From positions 23,100 to 87,099 of the forward strand of contig JAPPLW010000082.1 of NCBI GenBank assembly GCA_028819345.1: DNA of 64,000 bases. Reading direction: 5' to 3'. The position numbers were made by a program, and so were the translations under genes. The notes below the pieces were generated by a model that was not told the DNA's origin, made no database searches, and was given only the letters and a program-made list of their open reading frames with translations. The stretch is from a bacterium (lineage in GTDB: Bacteria; Actinomycetota; Acidimicrobiia; Spongiisociales; ZC4RG35). Each line of letters begins with the position of its first letter. Within the stretch, counting starts at the first letter, position 1. Shown here in pieces: positions 8,739-16,297 of this stretch.

Positions 8739-9731
8739 ATGCCGAGAGTACGTCTTTTCGCGGGCCTGCGGGAGGCGGCGCGCACCTCGGAGTTGGAGAT
8801 CGAGGGCGCCACGGTGGGCGAGGTGTTGGAGGCCGCCTCATCCCGCTTCGGAACCCAGTTCGCCGAGGGCCTGGCCACCGCCAAGATATGGCGCAACGGG
8901 GAAGAAGTGGACACCGTCGCGGCGGTCGGCCCCGAGGACGAGATCGCGCTCCTGCCTCCAGTCTCGGGCGGTTCCGTCGCCTGGGGAAGAGAACTGGGCT
9001 CAGGGGGCGCCGCCACCCTCGTGGTGGTGGCCGCGCTGGTGCTGGGCAACATGGTGGGAGAACAGGACCTGTGGACACCGATCCTGGCTGCGATGGTGGG
9101 GCTGTGGACTTTCGACGTGGTGGGCGCCGCATCGGAACGGGGACACGACCTGGCGATCGGATCCCTTCTGGCGGGCCAGATCGCGGCGATGGCGCTCATC
9201 CACCTGCTGGGCCCCTCCGCCCTCTTGCCCGCCCTGGCCATGGGAGTGATCTTCCCCCTGGGCGCGGCGACCTTCGTGCCCCGGCGGCGCCACCTCACCT
9301 CCCTGGGCATCGCAGCCGGTGTGGGGGCGCTGAGTTGCGGCGCGGTTGCGTCCCTGATGCTGGCCAGGACGGTGTTCGAGCCGGGCGGTCGGACCGTCGG
9401 ATTCTTCCTGCTGGTGGTGGTCGGCACCATCATCCTGGCGGAGGCCGTTCGCCGGATGCGGTCCAACCGGCTGCTGAACCGCCAGAACACAGTGGTGATC
9501 GGAGTGGTGGCCCTGTCAATCATCGGGGCGGTGCTGTGGGGGTTCTCCGTCACCGACTTCCTCCTGATCGGATTCGGACTGTCCGCCGCCTATCTGGCCG
9601 GGGAAGGCTTCGGCACGGTGCTTCGCTCCGGGCGGCTCTGGTCCAGTCCCCTGCCCGGCATCCTGTCGAGCCTGGATGGACCTCTCTGCGCCGGATTGGT
9701 GTTTTTCGCCCTGCTCACACTGATCCTCTGA
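8739..9731 (+). CDS. MoaD/ThiS-like domain fused to a polytopic membrane domain
   Basis: Residues 1-78 are a complete beta-grasp sulfur-carrier domain: MPRVRLFAGLREAART, the GEDEI-like PEDEIALLPPVSGG, and the diglycine at 77-78 that normally ends free MoaD. Here translation continues into about 250 residues with seven or eight hydrophobic helices. The last part (GRLWSSPLPGILSSLDGPL) resembles the end of CDP-diglyceride synthases (CdsA), but the catalytic Lys-Asp and Asp-Arg are not conserved. A fused carrier could act only after cleavage, or the domain may have become a binding module. Function unknown. Leaderless start supported by TAAGCT. Confidence 0.75.
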   Translation: MPRVRLFAGLREAARTSELEIEGATVGEVLEAASSRFGTQFAEGLATAKIWRNGEEVDTVAAVGPEDEIALLPPVSGGSVAWGRELGSGGAATLVVVAALVLGNMVGEQDLWTPILAAMVGLWTFDVVGAASERGHDLAIGSLLAGQIAAMALIHLLGPSALLPALAMGVIFPLGAATFVPRRRHLTSLGIAAGVGALSCGAVASLMLARTVFEPGGRTVGFFLLVVVGTIILAEAVRRMRSNRLLNRQNTVVIGVVALSIIGAVLWGFSVTDFLLIGFGLSAAYLAGEGFGTVLRSGRLWSSPLPGILSSLDGPLCAGLVFFALLTLIL

Positions 9732-9762
9732 AGGCGCCCCACCATTAGCGGGGCGGAACCTT

Positions 9763-9768
9763 TAACCT
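9763..9768 (+). promoter_or_regulatory. putative -10 hexamer, leaderless promoter
   Basis: TAACCT lies 7 nt before ATG 9776; there is no ribosome site. Confidence 0.35.
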
Positions 9769-9775
9769 ATCCGAC

Positions 9776-10981
9776 ATGGGAAGATCGGAGCGCATTCCAG
9801 CCGTTCTGGTCCTGGTTGTGATACTCATGGGAACCGGAGGAACGCTGTTCTCCGTGGCGCAGGAGGAGGAAGAGGAACAGGCGCCGGCTGAAATAGCGAG
9901 GAGTGAGGTGGATCAGGCGTGCGCCGCTTCCCGCGGACAGTTGGCCGTGTACGAGGGCGCACTGGACCTCTTCCACGAGGCGACCGCCGAGTGGGACATC
10001 GTGCTGGAGGACATCGAGATCGCCCGGGGGCGCGCCGACGTTGCGGAGTCGCTGGCGGCCCGCAAAGCAGAAGAGGTCGAAGTGCTTCGCGCCGACCTGG
10101 AGGAGGCCGCCATCCAGATCTACATGCAGCAGGGGGTCTTGGCCCTGACGCCCTTTTTGGGGGAGACCCCCGGTGACCTGATAGTCGGCCAGCACTACCT
10201 GGAAACTGGCACCGAGACGAAGGTGGCCGACATCAACAACTACCTCAGTTCGCAGAGAGATCTCAATCTCCACCGCGAGGAAATCGCCGTCCTCGAGGCC
10301 GAACTGCTGGACTTGCAGTCCCGGCAGGAAAGCTGGACGAGACAGTTGGCGCTGGCGACCGGCGACCAGTACGCCGCCTGGGAGGAGCTGGATGACGAAT
10401 GCCAGGAACTGGTGAGGAAGTGGGAGGCGCAGGAAGCCCGTAAGAGAGCGGAGGAGGCCCGCCGCAGAGCCGAGGAGGCGCGGCGGATAGCGGCGGAGAG
10501 AGCAGCCGAGGCGCGCCGCCGAGAGCAGGCCCGCATCCAGGCCGCGGCTCTCGCCTCCCGCCAGGGCCAGGGGATCGGCCCGATACCCGGGCTGGTCTGC
10601 CCTTTTCCGGGATCAGCGTTCGTGGACTCCTGGGGAGCGCCCCGCTCGGGAGGGAGGAGCCACAAGGGGGTCGACATGTTCGGCCCCAGGGATGCTCCCC
10701 TCTTGGCGACGGCCGCCGGGACGATCACCATAACCAACGGGGGCCTGGGAGGAAGGGGCCTGTGGATTCACTCCGACACCGGGGTCGCCTATTACTACGC
10801 TCACCTGAGCGGGTGGGCGGTCAGTGAAGGAGACCGGGTGGCTGCCGGCCAGGTGGTCGGCTACAACGGCTCCACCGGCAACGCCTGGGGGGGCCTCCCC
10901 CACCTTCACCTCCAACTCCATCCCACCGGGAGGGAGGGTCCCGCCTACAACCCCTATCCGACCGTCCGAGCAGCCTGCTGA
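9776..10981 (+). CDS. M23 (LytM) peptidase with coiled coil, EnvC-like
   Basis: Exported cell-wall hydrolase or hydrolase activator of 401 aa. A signal or anchor helix (about residues 8-26) is followed by two charged coiled-coil stretches, the second very Ala/Arg/Glu-rich (ARKRAEEARRRAEEARR, about residues 222-238). The C-terminal LytM domain (about 280-395) has the zinc motifs HKGVDMFG and HLHLQLH plus YYYAHLSGW. Because H, D, H and H are present it may be an active endopeptidase, unlike degenerate EnvC. It probably acts at the division site or during wall remodelling. It precedes the acyltransferase-mshA cluster by 3 nt. Confidence 0.87.
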   Translation: MGRSERIPAVLVLVVILMGTGGTLFSVAQEEEEEQAPAEIARSEVDQACAASRGQLAVYEGALDLFHEATAEWDIVLEDIEIARGRADVAESLAARKAEEVEVLRADLEEAAIQIYMQQGVLALTPFLGETPGDLIVGQHYLETGTETKVADINNYLSSQRDLNLHREEIAVLEAELLDLQSRQESWTRQLALATGDQYAAWEELDDECQELVRKWEAQEARKRAEEARRRAEEARRIAAERAAEARRREQARIQAAALASRQGQGIGPIPGLVCPFPGSAFVDSWGAPRSGGRSHKGVDMFGPRDAPLLATAAGTITITNGGLGGRGLWIHSDTGVAYYYAHLSGWAVSEGDRVAAGQVVGYNGSTGNAWGGLPHLHLQLHPTGREGPAYNPYPTVRAAC

Positions 10982-10984
10982 GCG

Positions 10985-11881
10985 ATGCGCATACATCAAG
11001 ACTGGAATGCCGCCGGGTTCGAGTACCCCACCGTCGAGGACCACCTGGGTCCTTTTCCCGGCCGGGGCTTCCTGCGGGCCGTGACCCCGGAGGTGGAGTT
11101 GGTGGAGGCAGATGGCGCCCTGCTGGCGCTGGAGCGGGCGGAGGACGGCGCCGTCCGGATGGCCGGCCGCTCGTCCCTGACCGACTACCACAGCCCCCGG
11201 GGTTCCCGGGTCCCCGCCCTGGTGGCCGAGTGGTGGCGTCGCCAGGAGCCGGGCACCAGGCTTGACTGGGACTCCCTTCCCCGCCGCGCCGCCGGGGTGG
11301 TGGAGGAAGGATTGGCCCTGGCCGGCGCCGAGCCGGTGACCGGCCAGACCGCGGTGACCGCCGTGCTGCACCTGCCCGCCACCTACACCGAGTACCTGCA
11401 GATGGTGGGCAAGAAGGAGCGCCACGAGATAAGGCGCAAGGCCAGACGCTATCACCGGGAGGTTGGGGAGGCGATCATCCGGACCGAGCGCGGACCGGGG
11501 TGGGGATTCGAGGAGTTCGTGAGGCTTCACAGGCTGGCCGCCGGGCCCAAGGGCCGGTTCATGGACGAACAGACCGAGGCCGTGTTCCGGCGCCTGGCGG
11601 GTCTTCCCGGATGGAGAGTCGACCTGCTGGCCGACCCGGGGGGCAAGGCCACAGCGTGCGTGTTCGGCTATTCGGATGCGGACTCCTACTACCTGTACAA
11701 CTCCTCCTTCGACCCGGCCTACTCGGCGTCCTCTCCCGGAGTGGTGCTCCTGTCCTCCATGATCGAGAAGGCGGTGAGCGAGGGCCTCTCCCGCTTCGAC
11801 TTCCTTAAGGGCGACGAGACCTACAAGCGGCGCCTGGGCGCCGTCCACCGACCCCTGTACACGGTGAGTTGTCGAAAATGA
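10985..11881 (+). CDS. GNAT-fold acyltransferase, BioF2-like (PF13480 type)
   Basis: 298 aa. The C-terminal half has the BioF2/CelD-type acetyltransferase pattern: KKERHEIRRKARRY, RFMDEQTEAVFRRLAG, KATACVFGY, YYLYNSSFDPAYSASSPG, and GLSRFDFLKGDETYKRRLG, where FLKGDE.YK is highly characteristic. Such enzymes transfer acyl or aminoacyl groups to sugars or peptidoglycan precursors. It starts 3 nt after the M23 peptidase stop, and its TGA overlaps the ATG of mshA. The context suggests a role in cell-envelope or thiol-sugar metabolism, but the substrate is unknown. Confidence 0.82.
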   Translation: MRIHQDWNAAGFEYPTVEDHLGPFPGRGFLRAVTPEVELVEADGALLALERAEDGAVRMAGRSSLTDYHSPRGSRVPALVAEWWRRQEPGTRLDWDSLPRRAAGVVEEGLALAGAEPVTGQTAVTAVLHLPATYTEYLQMVGKKERHEIRRKARRYHREVGEAIIRTERGPGWGFEEFVRLHRLAAGPKGRFMDEQTEAVFRRLAGLPGWRVDLLADPGGKATACVFGYSDADSYYLYNSSFDPAYSASSPGVVLLSSMIEKAVSEGLSRFDFLKGDETYKRRLGAVHRPLYTVSCRK

Positions 11882-13098
11882 TCGCCCGGGTCGCCTTCAT
11901 CTCCATGCACACCTCGCCGCTCCGGAACCCCGGAGAGGGAGACGCGGGAGGCATGAACGTCTACCTCCATGAGCTCTCCACGACCATGGCGGCGCAGAAC
12001 GTGGCGGTGGACGTCTTCACCCGACGGGATCACCTCAGGCTGCCGGAGACGGTGACGGTGGCGCCGGGCTACCGGGTGCATCACCTGCAGGCGGGACCTC
12101 CCTGCGCTCTCCCGATCGAGTGGCAGGCGCCGCACCTGGAGGAGTTCAGCCAGGCGCTCCTCGAGCGTCTGGAAGCCGGGACGGCCCTGCCCGACCTGGT
12201 ACACAGCCACTACTGGCTCTCGGGATGGGCGGCGCTGGAAGTCAAGGAGAGGGTGGGCATCCCCATGGCCAACTCCTTCCACACCCTGGGCAGGGTGAAG
12301 GACGCCACCCGGCGGGCGGACCAGTCCCCCACCCACCCGGTGCGGATCGCCACGGAGGAGACCCTGATCTCCAGCGCAGACTGCGTGGTGGCGTCCACTC
12401 CCTTCGAGGCGGACGACCTCATGGACCACTACGGAGCGGACCCCGCCAAGCTGTGCGTCTCCCCACCGGGAGTGAACCGCACCCATTTCAAGCCCGGGGA
12501 CAAGACCGCAGCCCGGAGGAGGCTGGGCCTGGGGGCGGGACCCCTGGCGTTGTTCGTGGGAAGGATCCAGGCCCTCAAAGGACCGGACGTGGCCCTGGAG
12601 GCGGTGAGGATGGCCCGCGAGCGTGTGCCGGATCTGCGCCTGCTGGTGGTGGGGGGACCGAGCGGACCCGAGGGGAAACGGGAGATGGAAAGGTTGCGCG
12701 CCGCGGCGGCCGGACTCGGGCAGGGAGCGGTCCGCTTCTATTCGCCGGTCCCCCATGACCGGCTGGGCGACTTCTACCGGGCCGCCGACGTGCTGGTGGC
12801 GCCCTCCCGGAGCGAGTCCTTCGGTTTGGCGGTGGCCGAGGCGCAGGCCTGCGGGCTGCCGGTGGTGGCCGCCCGGCGAGGTGGGCTGATGTACGTGGTG
12901 GAGGACGGAGGATCCGGCTGGCTGGTGGACGGATGGGAGCCGGAGGGATACGCCCTCGCCATAACCAAGGTGCTGGAGGACGAGGAGTTACGGGCCGGCA
13001 TGTCGGCCCGCGGGGTGGAATGGGCCCTCCAGTACTCCTGGCAGGCAACCTCCGAGCGCCTGCTGGAACTCTACCGGAGCGTGCTGTTCAACCGATGA
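11878..13098 (+). CDS. mshA: D-inositol-3-phosphate glycosyltransferase (mycothiol synthesis)
   Basis: GT4-family retaining glycosyltransferase that joins GlcNAc from UDP-GlcNAc to inositol 3-phosphate, the first step of mycothiol synthesis. The N-terminus carries the family hallmark SMHTSPLRNPGEGDAGGMN. Later motifs are HSHYWLSGW, FHTLGRVKD, SPPGVNRTHFKPG, FVGRIQALKGPDVAL and the nucleotide-sugar motif SRSESFGLAVAEAQACGLP. ATG 11878 lies in the ATGA overlap with the upstream gene; TTG 11869 is less likely. The next gene is YbjN-like, the same order as mshA-Rv0487 in mycobacteria, which strengthens the assignment. Confidence 0.9.
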   Translation: MIARVAFISMHTSPLRNPGEGDAGGMNVYLHELSTTMAAQNVAVDVFTRRDHLRLPETVTVAPGYRVHHLQAGPPCALPIEWQAPHLEEFSQALLERLEAGTALPDLVHSHYWLSGWAALEVKERVGIPMANSFHTLGRVKDATRRADQSPTHPVRIATEETLISSADCVVASTPFEADDLMDHYGADPAKLCVSPPGVNRTHFKPGDKTAARRRLGLGAGPLALFVGRIQALKGPDVALEAVRMARERVPDLRLLVVGGPSGPEGKREMERLRAAAAGLGQGAVRFYSPVPHDRLGDFYRAADVLVAPSRSESFGLAVAEAQACGLPVVAARRGGLMYVVEDGGSGWLVDGWEPEGYALAITKVLEDEELRAGMSARGVEWALQYSWQATSERLLELYRSVLFNR

Positions 13099-13538
13099 CC
13101 GACTTCTCGGCCACCCTTACGCAGGCCATCTCCTCCTGGGTGGCGGACCCCCAGAGCGACGTGGAGTACTCAGAGGAGGTGGAGGGCAAATGGGCGGTCC
13201 GGATGCGCCAGAGCGTCCGATCGGCCACCACCGTGTGGTGGACCGTGGGCGACCGGAGCATCATCGCCGAGGCCTACGTGCTGCCCGCCCCTCCCGCCAA
13301 CCAGGCCGAGGTGTACCGGCTATGCCTGCTGCGCAACCATCGCCTGTGGCGATGCCACTTCGCTCTCGACCCGGAAGGAGCGGTCGTGCTGACCGGGCGG
13401 CTGGCCGCGTCGGAGGTGAGCCCGGAGTCACTGGACCTGCTGCTGGGAGAGATCTACGAAGCAGTGGAACTCAGCTTCCGGCCCCTGGCGATGATGGCAT
13501 TCTCCGACCCGCGAAAAGAGCGCCCCCAGAAGGCTTGA
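13095..13538 (+). CDS. YbjN-domain (secretion-chaperone-like fold) protein
   Basis: 147 aa, soluble, with the alpha-beta pattern of YbjN or type III secretion chaperone-like proteins: an N-terminal helix (LTQAISSWV), a central strand series (WAVRMRQSVRSATTVWWTVG, IIAEAYVLPAPPANQAEVYR) and LLRNHRLWRCHFALDPEGAVVLTGRL, a typical YbjN core. Its ATG overlaps the mshA stop (ATGA). The mycobacterial homologue also follows mshA; its biochemical role is not established. A GC-rich hairpin follows the stop. Confidence 0.85.
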   Translation: MTDFSATLTQAISSWVADPQSDVEYSEEVEGKWAVRMRQSVRSATTVWWTVGDRSIIAEAYVLPAPPANQAEVYRLCLLRNHRLWRCHFALDPEGAVVLTGRLAASEVSPESLDLLLGEIYEAVELSFRPLAMMAFSDPRKERPQKA

Positions 13539-13541
13539 CAT

Positions 13542-13575
13542 GACCCCCTTGACTCTCTCACCATGTCAAGGGGTC
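13542..13575 (+). terminator. inverted repeat after the mshA-ybjN operon
   Basis: GACCCCCTTGAC and GTCAAGGGGTC form a near-perfect 11-bp stem with one bulged C and an 11-nt loop, directly after the operon stop. No T-tract follows, so it would be a non-canonical terminator or an operator. Confidence 0.4.
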
Positions 13576-13747
13576 GGGCGGGAGGCCGAGCGTCACCTAA
13601 AGGGAAGGCGGGATGGCGCCGGAAAACCGCCCGGCCTTGAAAGCCCACCGGGATCGCAGTGTGTCTCTGGATCGGTGAGCGGGGAGTCACAATCCGATCG
13701 TGAGGTGACCTGGTCAACACTGTGGTGACATGGTGGTTGGAGGAATC

Positions 13748-14013
13748 ATGGATAACATGCGAGAGTGATCGGTGGGTCGGAGTTCAAGGCGAAGTGTCTG
13801 AAACTCATGGATCAGGTGGCGGATACCGGACAGGAGATTGTCATCACCAAGAACGGATGTCCGGTCTCACGGTTGGTGCCTTACCGTACAAAGCCAAGCA
13901 CGTTCTTTGGCCGCGACCGAGGCGGAATACGCGTCCTGGGCCACATCGTCGAACCAGTGGATGTTGAGTGGGAGGCTGAGATCAACCCGAGTCGAATACT
14001 GGACGCCAACTGA
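13748..14013 (+). pseudogene. Phd/YefM-type antitoxin, apparently frameshifted, no toxin partner
   Basis: Residues coded from 13765 on (IGGSEFKAKCLKLMDQVADT, then GQEIVITKNGCPVSRLVPY) are a clear Phd/YefM antitoxin. In intact relatives, 8-10 residues precede SEFKAKCL. Here the ATG at 13748, with GGAGG just upstream, reads MDNMRE and then meets TGA; restoring one G (GAG-GTG-ATC) would join the frames. Translation could also begin at GTG 13765, giving an 82-aa product. No toxin (PIN, RelE or Doc type) follows within the 63 bp before the next gene, so the gene is an orphan remnant, or the base loss is a sequencing error. Confidence 0.6.
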
Positions 14014-14076
14014 TAAAAGCTGGCACCTGCTTGTAGCCTTAGCCTGCCTTCTGGGGTGTAGGACGAACAGGACATC

Positions 14077-14919
14077 ATGAGTCTTCCCATCAGCTTTCTC
14101 TCAGATTTCGGAACCGACGACGAGTTCGTGGGGGTGGTCCACGGGGTGATGGCCCGGATAGCGCCGGAGTCACGGGTGATTGACGTCAACCACCGCATCC
14201 CGGCCGGAAACGTGCGGGCCGGAGCGCTGTCGCTCTTGCGCGCCGTTCAGTACCTGCCTCCCGGGGTGGTCCTGGCGGTTGTGGACCCGGGAGTCGGGAC
14301 CGACCGGAGGGCCCTGGCGGTCGAGACCGCCGAGATCGTGTTCGTGGGTCCCGACAACGGTCTGCTGTCGCCGGCGGTGGCGATGGTGGGCGGCGCCCGG
14401 CGGATGGTCGCCTTGGAGAACCCCGACTACCGCCTTCCCTCGGTGGGAGAGACCTTCTGGGGACGGGACGTCTTCGCCCCGGCGGCGGCGGCCCTGGCTG
14501 CCGGGGAAGCCGTACTGTCCGACCTGGGACCCCCGATCGGTCCCGAGGAGGTGACTCCCCTCCTCCTGCCCCTTCCGGAAGTGAGCGCGGGCAGGGTGAG
14601 CGGGGAAGCCTGGTGGGTGGACACCTTCGGAAACGTCCAGACCAACATCGCCCCCCACGACCTGCAGGCCGCCGACCTGGATGACTGCCGGGAACTGTCG
14701 GTGAGGATCGGCGCGTCCGCCTACCGGATACGTGTGGCGAGGGCCTACGCAGAGGTGGAGAGGGGAGAACTCCTGGTCCATGTCGACTCGGCGGGGCTCA
14801 TGGCCCTGGCGATGCGGGAGGGGCGGGCCTGCGACCGGCTTTCTTTGGCCGAACGCATGTCGGTGGTTATGGAGAGACCACCAGACCCGACAACTGCACC
14901 ACCGCCGCCACCACGATGA
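14077..14919 (+). CDS. SAM hydrolase / adenosyl-chloride synthase-like (DUF62)
   Basis: 280-aa member of the S-adenosyl-L-methionine hydroxide adenosyltransferase family, which hydrolyses SAM to adenosine and methionine. Motifs: LSDFGTDDEFVGVVHGVM at the N-terminus, VVDPGVGTDRRALAVE, FVGPDNGLLSP, ETFWGRDVFAPAAAALAAG and WWVDTFGNVQTNI in the C-terminal domain. The Asp-Arg-His set of hydrolases seems present in place of the chlorinase/fluorinase features. It may deplete SAM or feed adenosine salvage. The Pro-rich end (PDPTTAPPPPPR) overlaps a possible antisense micro-gene. The ATG has only a weak ribosome site. Confidence 0.88.
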   Translation: MSLPISFLSDFGTDDEFVGVVHGVMARIAPESRVIDVNHRIPAGNVRAGALSLLRAVQYLPPGVVLAVVDPGVGTDRRALAVETAEIVFVGPDNGLLSPAVAMVGGARRMVALENPDYRLPSVGETFWGRDVFAPAAAALAAGEAVLSDLGPPIGPEEVTPLLLPLPEVSAGRVSGEAWWVDTFGNVQTNIAPHDLQAADLDDCRELSVRIGASAYRIRVARAYAEVERGELLVHVDSAGLMALAMREGRACDRLSLAERMSVVMERPPDPTTAPPPPPR

Positions 14920-14962
14920 TCAGCGCCAGGGCGATGATGGCTATTGCCGTGCCGGGCCGCAC
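14867..14962 (-). CDS. possible 31-aa single-helix membrane micro-protein
   Basis: GTG 14962 preceded by GGGAG at 7 nt spacing opens a 31-codon frame reading VRPGTAIAIIALALI, then IVVAAVVQLSGLVVSP. This is one strongly hydrophobic helix with a short basic N-terminus, typical of bacterial small membrane proteins. It overlaps the 3' end of the SAM hydrolase gene by 53 nt in antisense, and it lies back-to-back with the glutaredoxin-like gene. No homology can be claimed; a chance frame is possible. Confidence 0.35.
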   Translation of the reverse strand: MRPGTAIAIIALALIIVVAAVVQLSGLVVSP

Positions 14963-14974
14963 TAAGTCACTCCC

Positions 14975-15277
14975 ATGGGCCTCCCAGCATATCGGACCGT
15001 AATGGCGGGCAGACGGCGCTACCTGGTCTTCTACACCCGACCCGAGTGCCACCTGTGCGCGGAGGCGGCGCCCCGGGTGCGGCGGGCGGCTCTCTTCTGG
15101 GGCCTGGCCCTCCAGGAGGTGAACATCGACCGGCAGGCCGATCTGGCGGTTGACTACGGGCTGCGCATCCCGGTGGTGGAGGACCCGGGGGGACGGGTGC
15201 TGGCCGAGGGAAAGATCGGGACCCTGGCGGCGTGGAGAGCGGCGCTCGGGGTGCGGTTCGGGCGGTCCGGCAGGTAG
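14975..15277 (+). CDS. glutaredoxin-like thioredoxin-fold protein
   Basis: 100 aa with the GrxC/DUF836 pattern: YLVFYTRPECHLCAEAAP carries the redox CxxC (CHLC), then LQEVNIDRQADLAVDYG, the cis-proline segment LRIPVVEDPGG and a final helix. It probably reduces disulfides or handles mixed mycothiol disulfides (inference from mshA in the same region). ATG 14975 is used here; ATG 15002 is the alternative and would still hold the whole fold. It ends 12 bp before the convergent respiratory cluster. Confidence 0.8.
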   Translation: MGLPAYRTVMAGRRRYLVFYTRPECHLCAEAAPRVRRAALFWGLALQEVNIDRQADLAVDYGLRIPVVEDPGGRVLAEGKIGTLAAWRAALGVRFGRSGR

Positions 15278-15289
15278 CCCCCAGCCGGA

Positions 15290-16297
15290 TCAGTGCTCGG
15301 CGGCAGGCTCGTCAGCCGCCTCTTCCTCCGGTCCGGCCTCTTCGGGCGCCGGCTCCTCGTCGCCCTGGACGAGCCCGCACTCGATCAGGGTCTGGTCGGG
15401 GTCGGCGCCGCCGTAGCGGATCCTTTCGAACGCCACCACGGCGGCGATCTCCTCCGCGGTGTTGCTGGTGGCGAATCCGGGCATGAATCCTCCCCCGCCC
15501 ACGGTGGCGGCCAGGTCCCCGTAGGTGTCTATGCCGGCTTCCTGGAAGCCTCCGGTGGCCAGCGTCACCCACTCGATGTGATCAGGACAACTGGAGAAGG
15601 TGGTGAGCACGGTGGCGAGCGCGGGCCCCACCCCGCCTTCGCCGTTGGCGCCGTGGCAGCCCGCGCAGGTCTCGAACACCGCCTCCCCAACCGCCAGGAT
15701 GTTCCCGGTGGTGTCCACGGCGCGTCCGGTGAACTCGCTACCGTCGCAGTTGACCACCGTGGAGTCGAGCCGGTTGACGGCCAGTTCCACTCCTCCCTCC
15801 ACGCACCCCGCCCGGGCCGAGTTGCCGGCCAGGTACAGCAGCCCGATCACCGGGATGACCAGAAACAGGGCGGCCAGCCATCGGGGAAGGGTGGATGAGG
15901 TCCTCTCGGTCAGGCGGGCGGTGGGCACCGACACCACCACCGGGAAGGAGACCGCCTCCTTGGTGGTCACCTCCGAGGGAGGAGGGAGGGGCGCCGCCGC
16001 CGGTGCCGGCGCGGCGGCAGGAACGGGCGTAGGCGCAGACGGAGCAGGCGGTGCGGGCGCGGCTGCCGGGGCCGGCGGAGGTTCGGGGGCAGCCGCCGGA
16101 GCGGGCGCAGGCTCGGGGGCCGGAGCCGGAGCCGGGGCGGATGCGGAGGGCGAGGGTGAGCCGCCGCCGCCCGCCCAGGCCGCCAGGACCTCCTCGACCG
16201 GGACGCCGTCCGCGGCGGCCCGGGCCTCGGCGGAGCGCTGCACCAGGATCTCGGGTGCTCCCAACACCTCCGCGGCTCTCGCCAGGTTCTCACTCAT
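15290..16297 (-). CDS. membrane-anchored cytochrome c with N-terminal docking-like motif
   Basis: 335 aa. Residues 1-44 form a helical element (PEILVQRSAEARAAADG, then VPVEEVLAAWAGGGG) shared with the next gene and with cytochrome b. It is followed by about 65 residues of Ala/Pro linker, one membrane helix (139-157), and a periplasmic domain with a single heme c motif CAGCH (211-215) and Met-containing GGGGFMPGF as likely sixth ligand. The C-terminus is acidic. Position after the CcoO-like gene suggests a CcoP-like electron carrier. ATG 16297 overlaps the upstream stop. The N-terminal motif makes an earlier start unnecessary. Confidence 0.85.
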   Translation of the reverse strand: MSENLARAAEVLGAPEILVQRSAEARAAADGVPVEEVLAAWAGGGGSPSPSASAPAPAPAPEPAPAPAAAPEPPPAPAAAPAPPAPSAPTPVPAAAPAPAAAPLPPPSEVTTKEAVSFPVVVSVPTARLTERTSSTLPRWLAALFLVIPVIGLLYLAGNSARAGCVEGGVELAVNRLDSTVVNCDGSEFTGRAVDTTGNILAVGEAVFETCAGCHGANGEGGVGPALATVLTTFSSCPDHIEWVTLATGGFQEAGIDTYGDLAATVGGGGFMPGFATSNTAEEIAAVVAFERIRYGGADPDQTLIECGLVQGDEEPAPEEAGPEEEAADEPAAEH

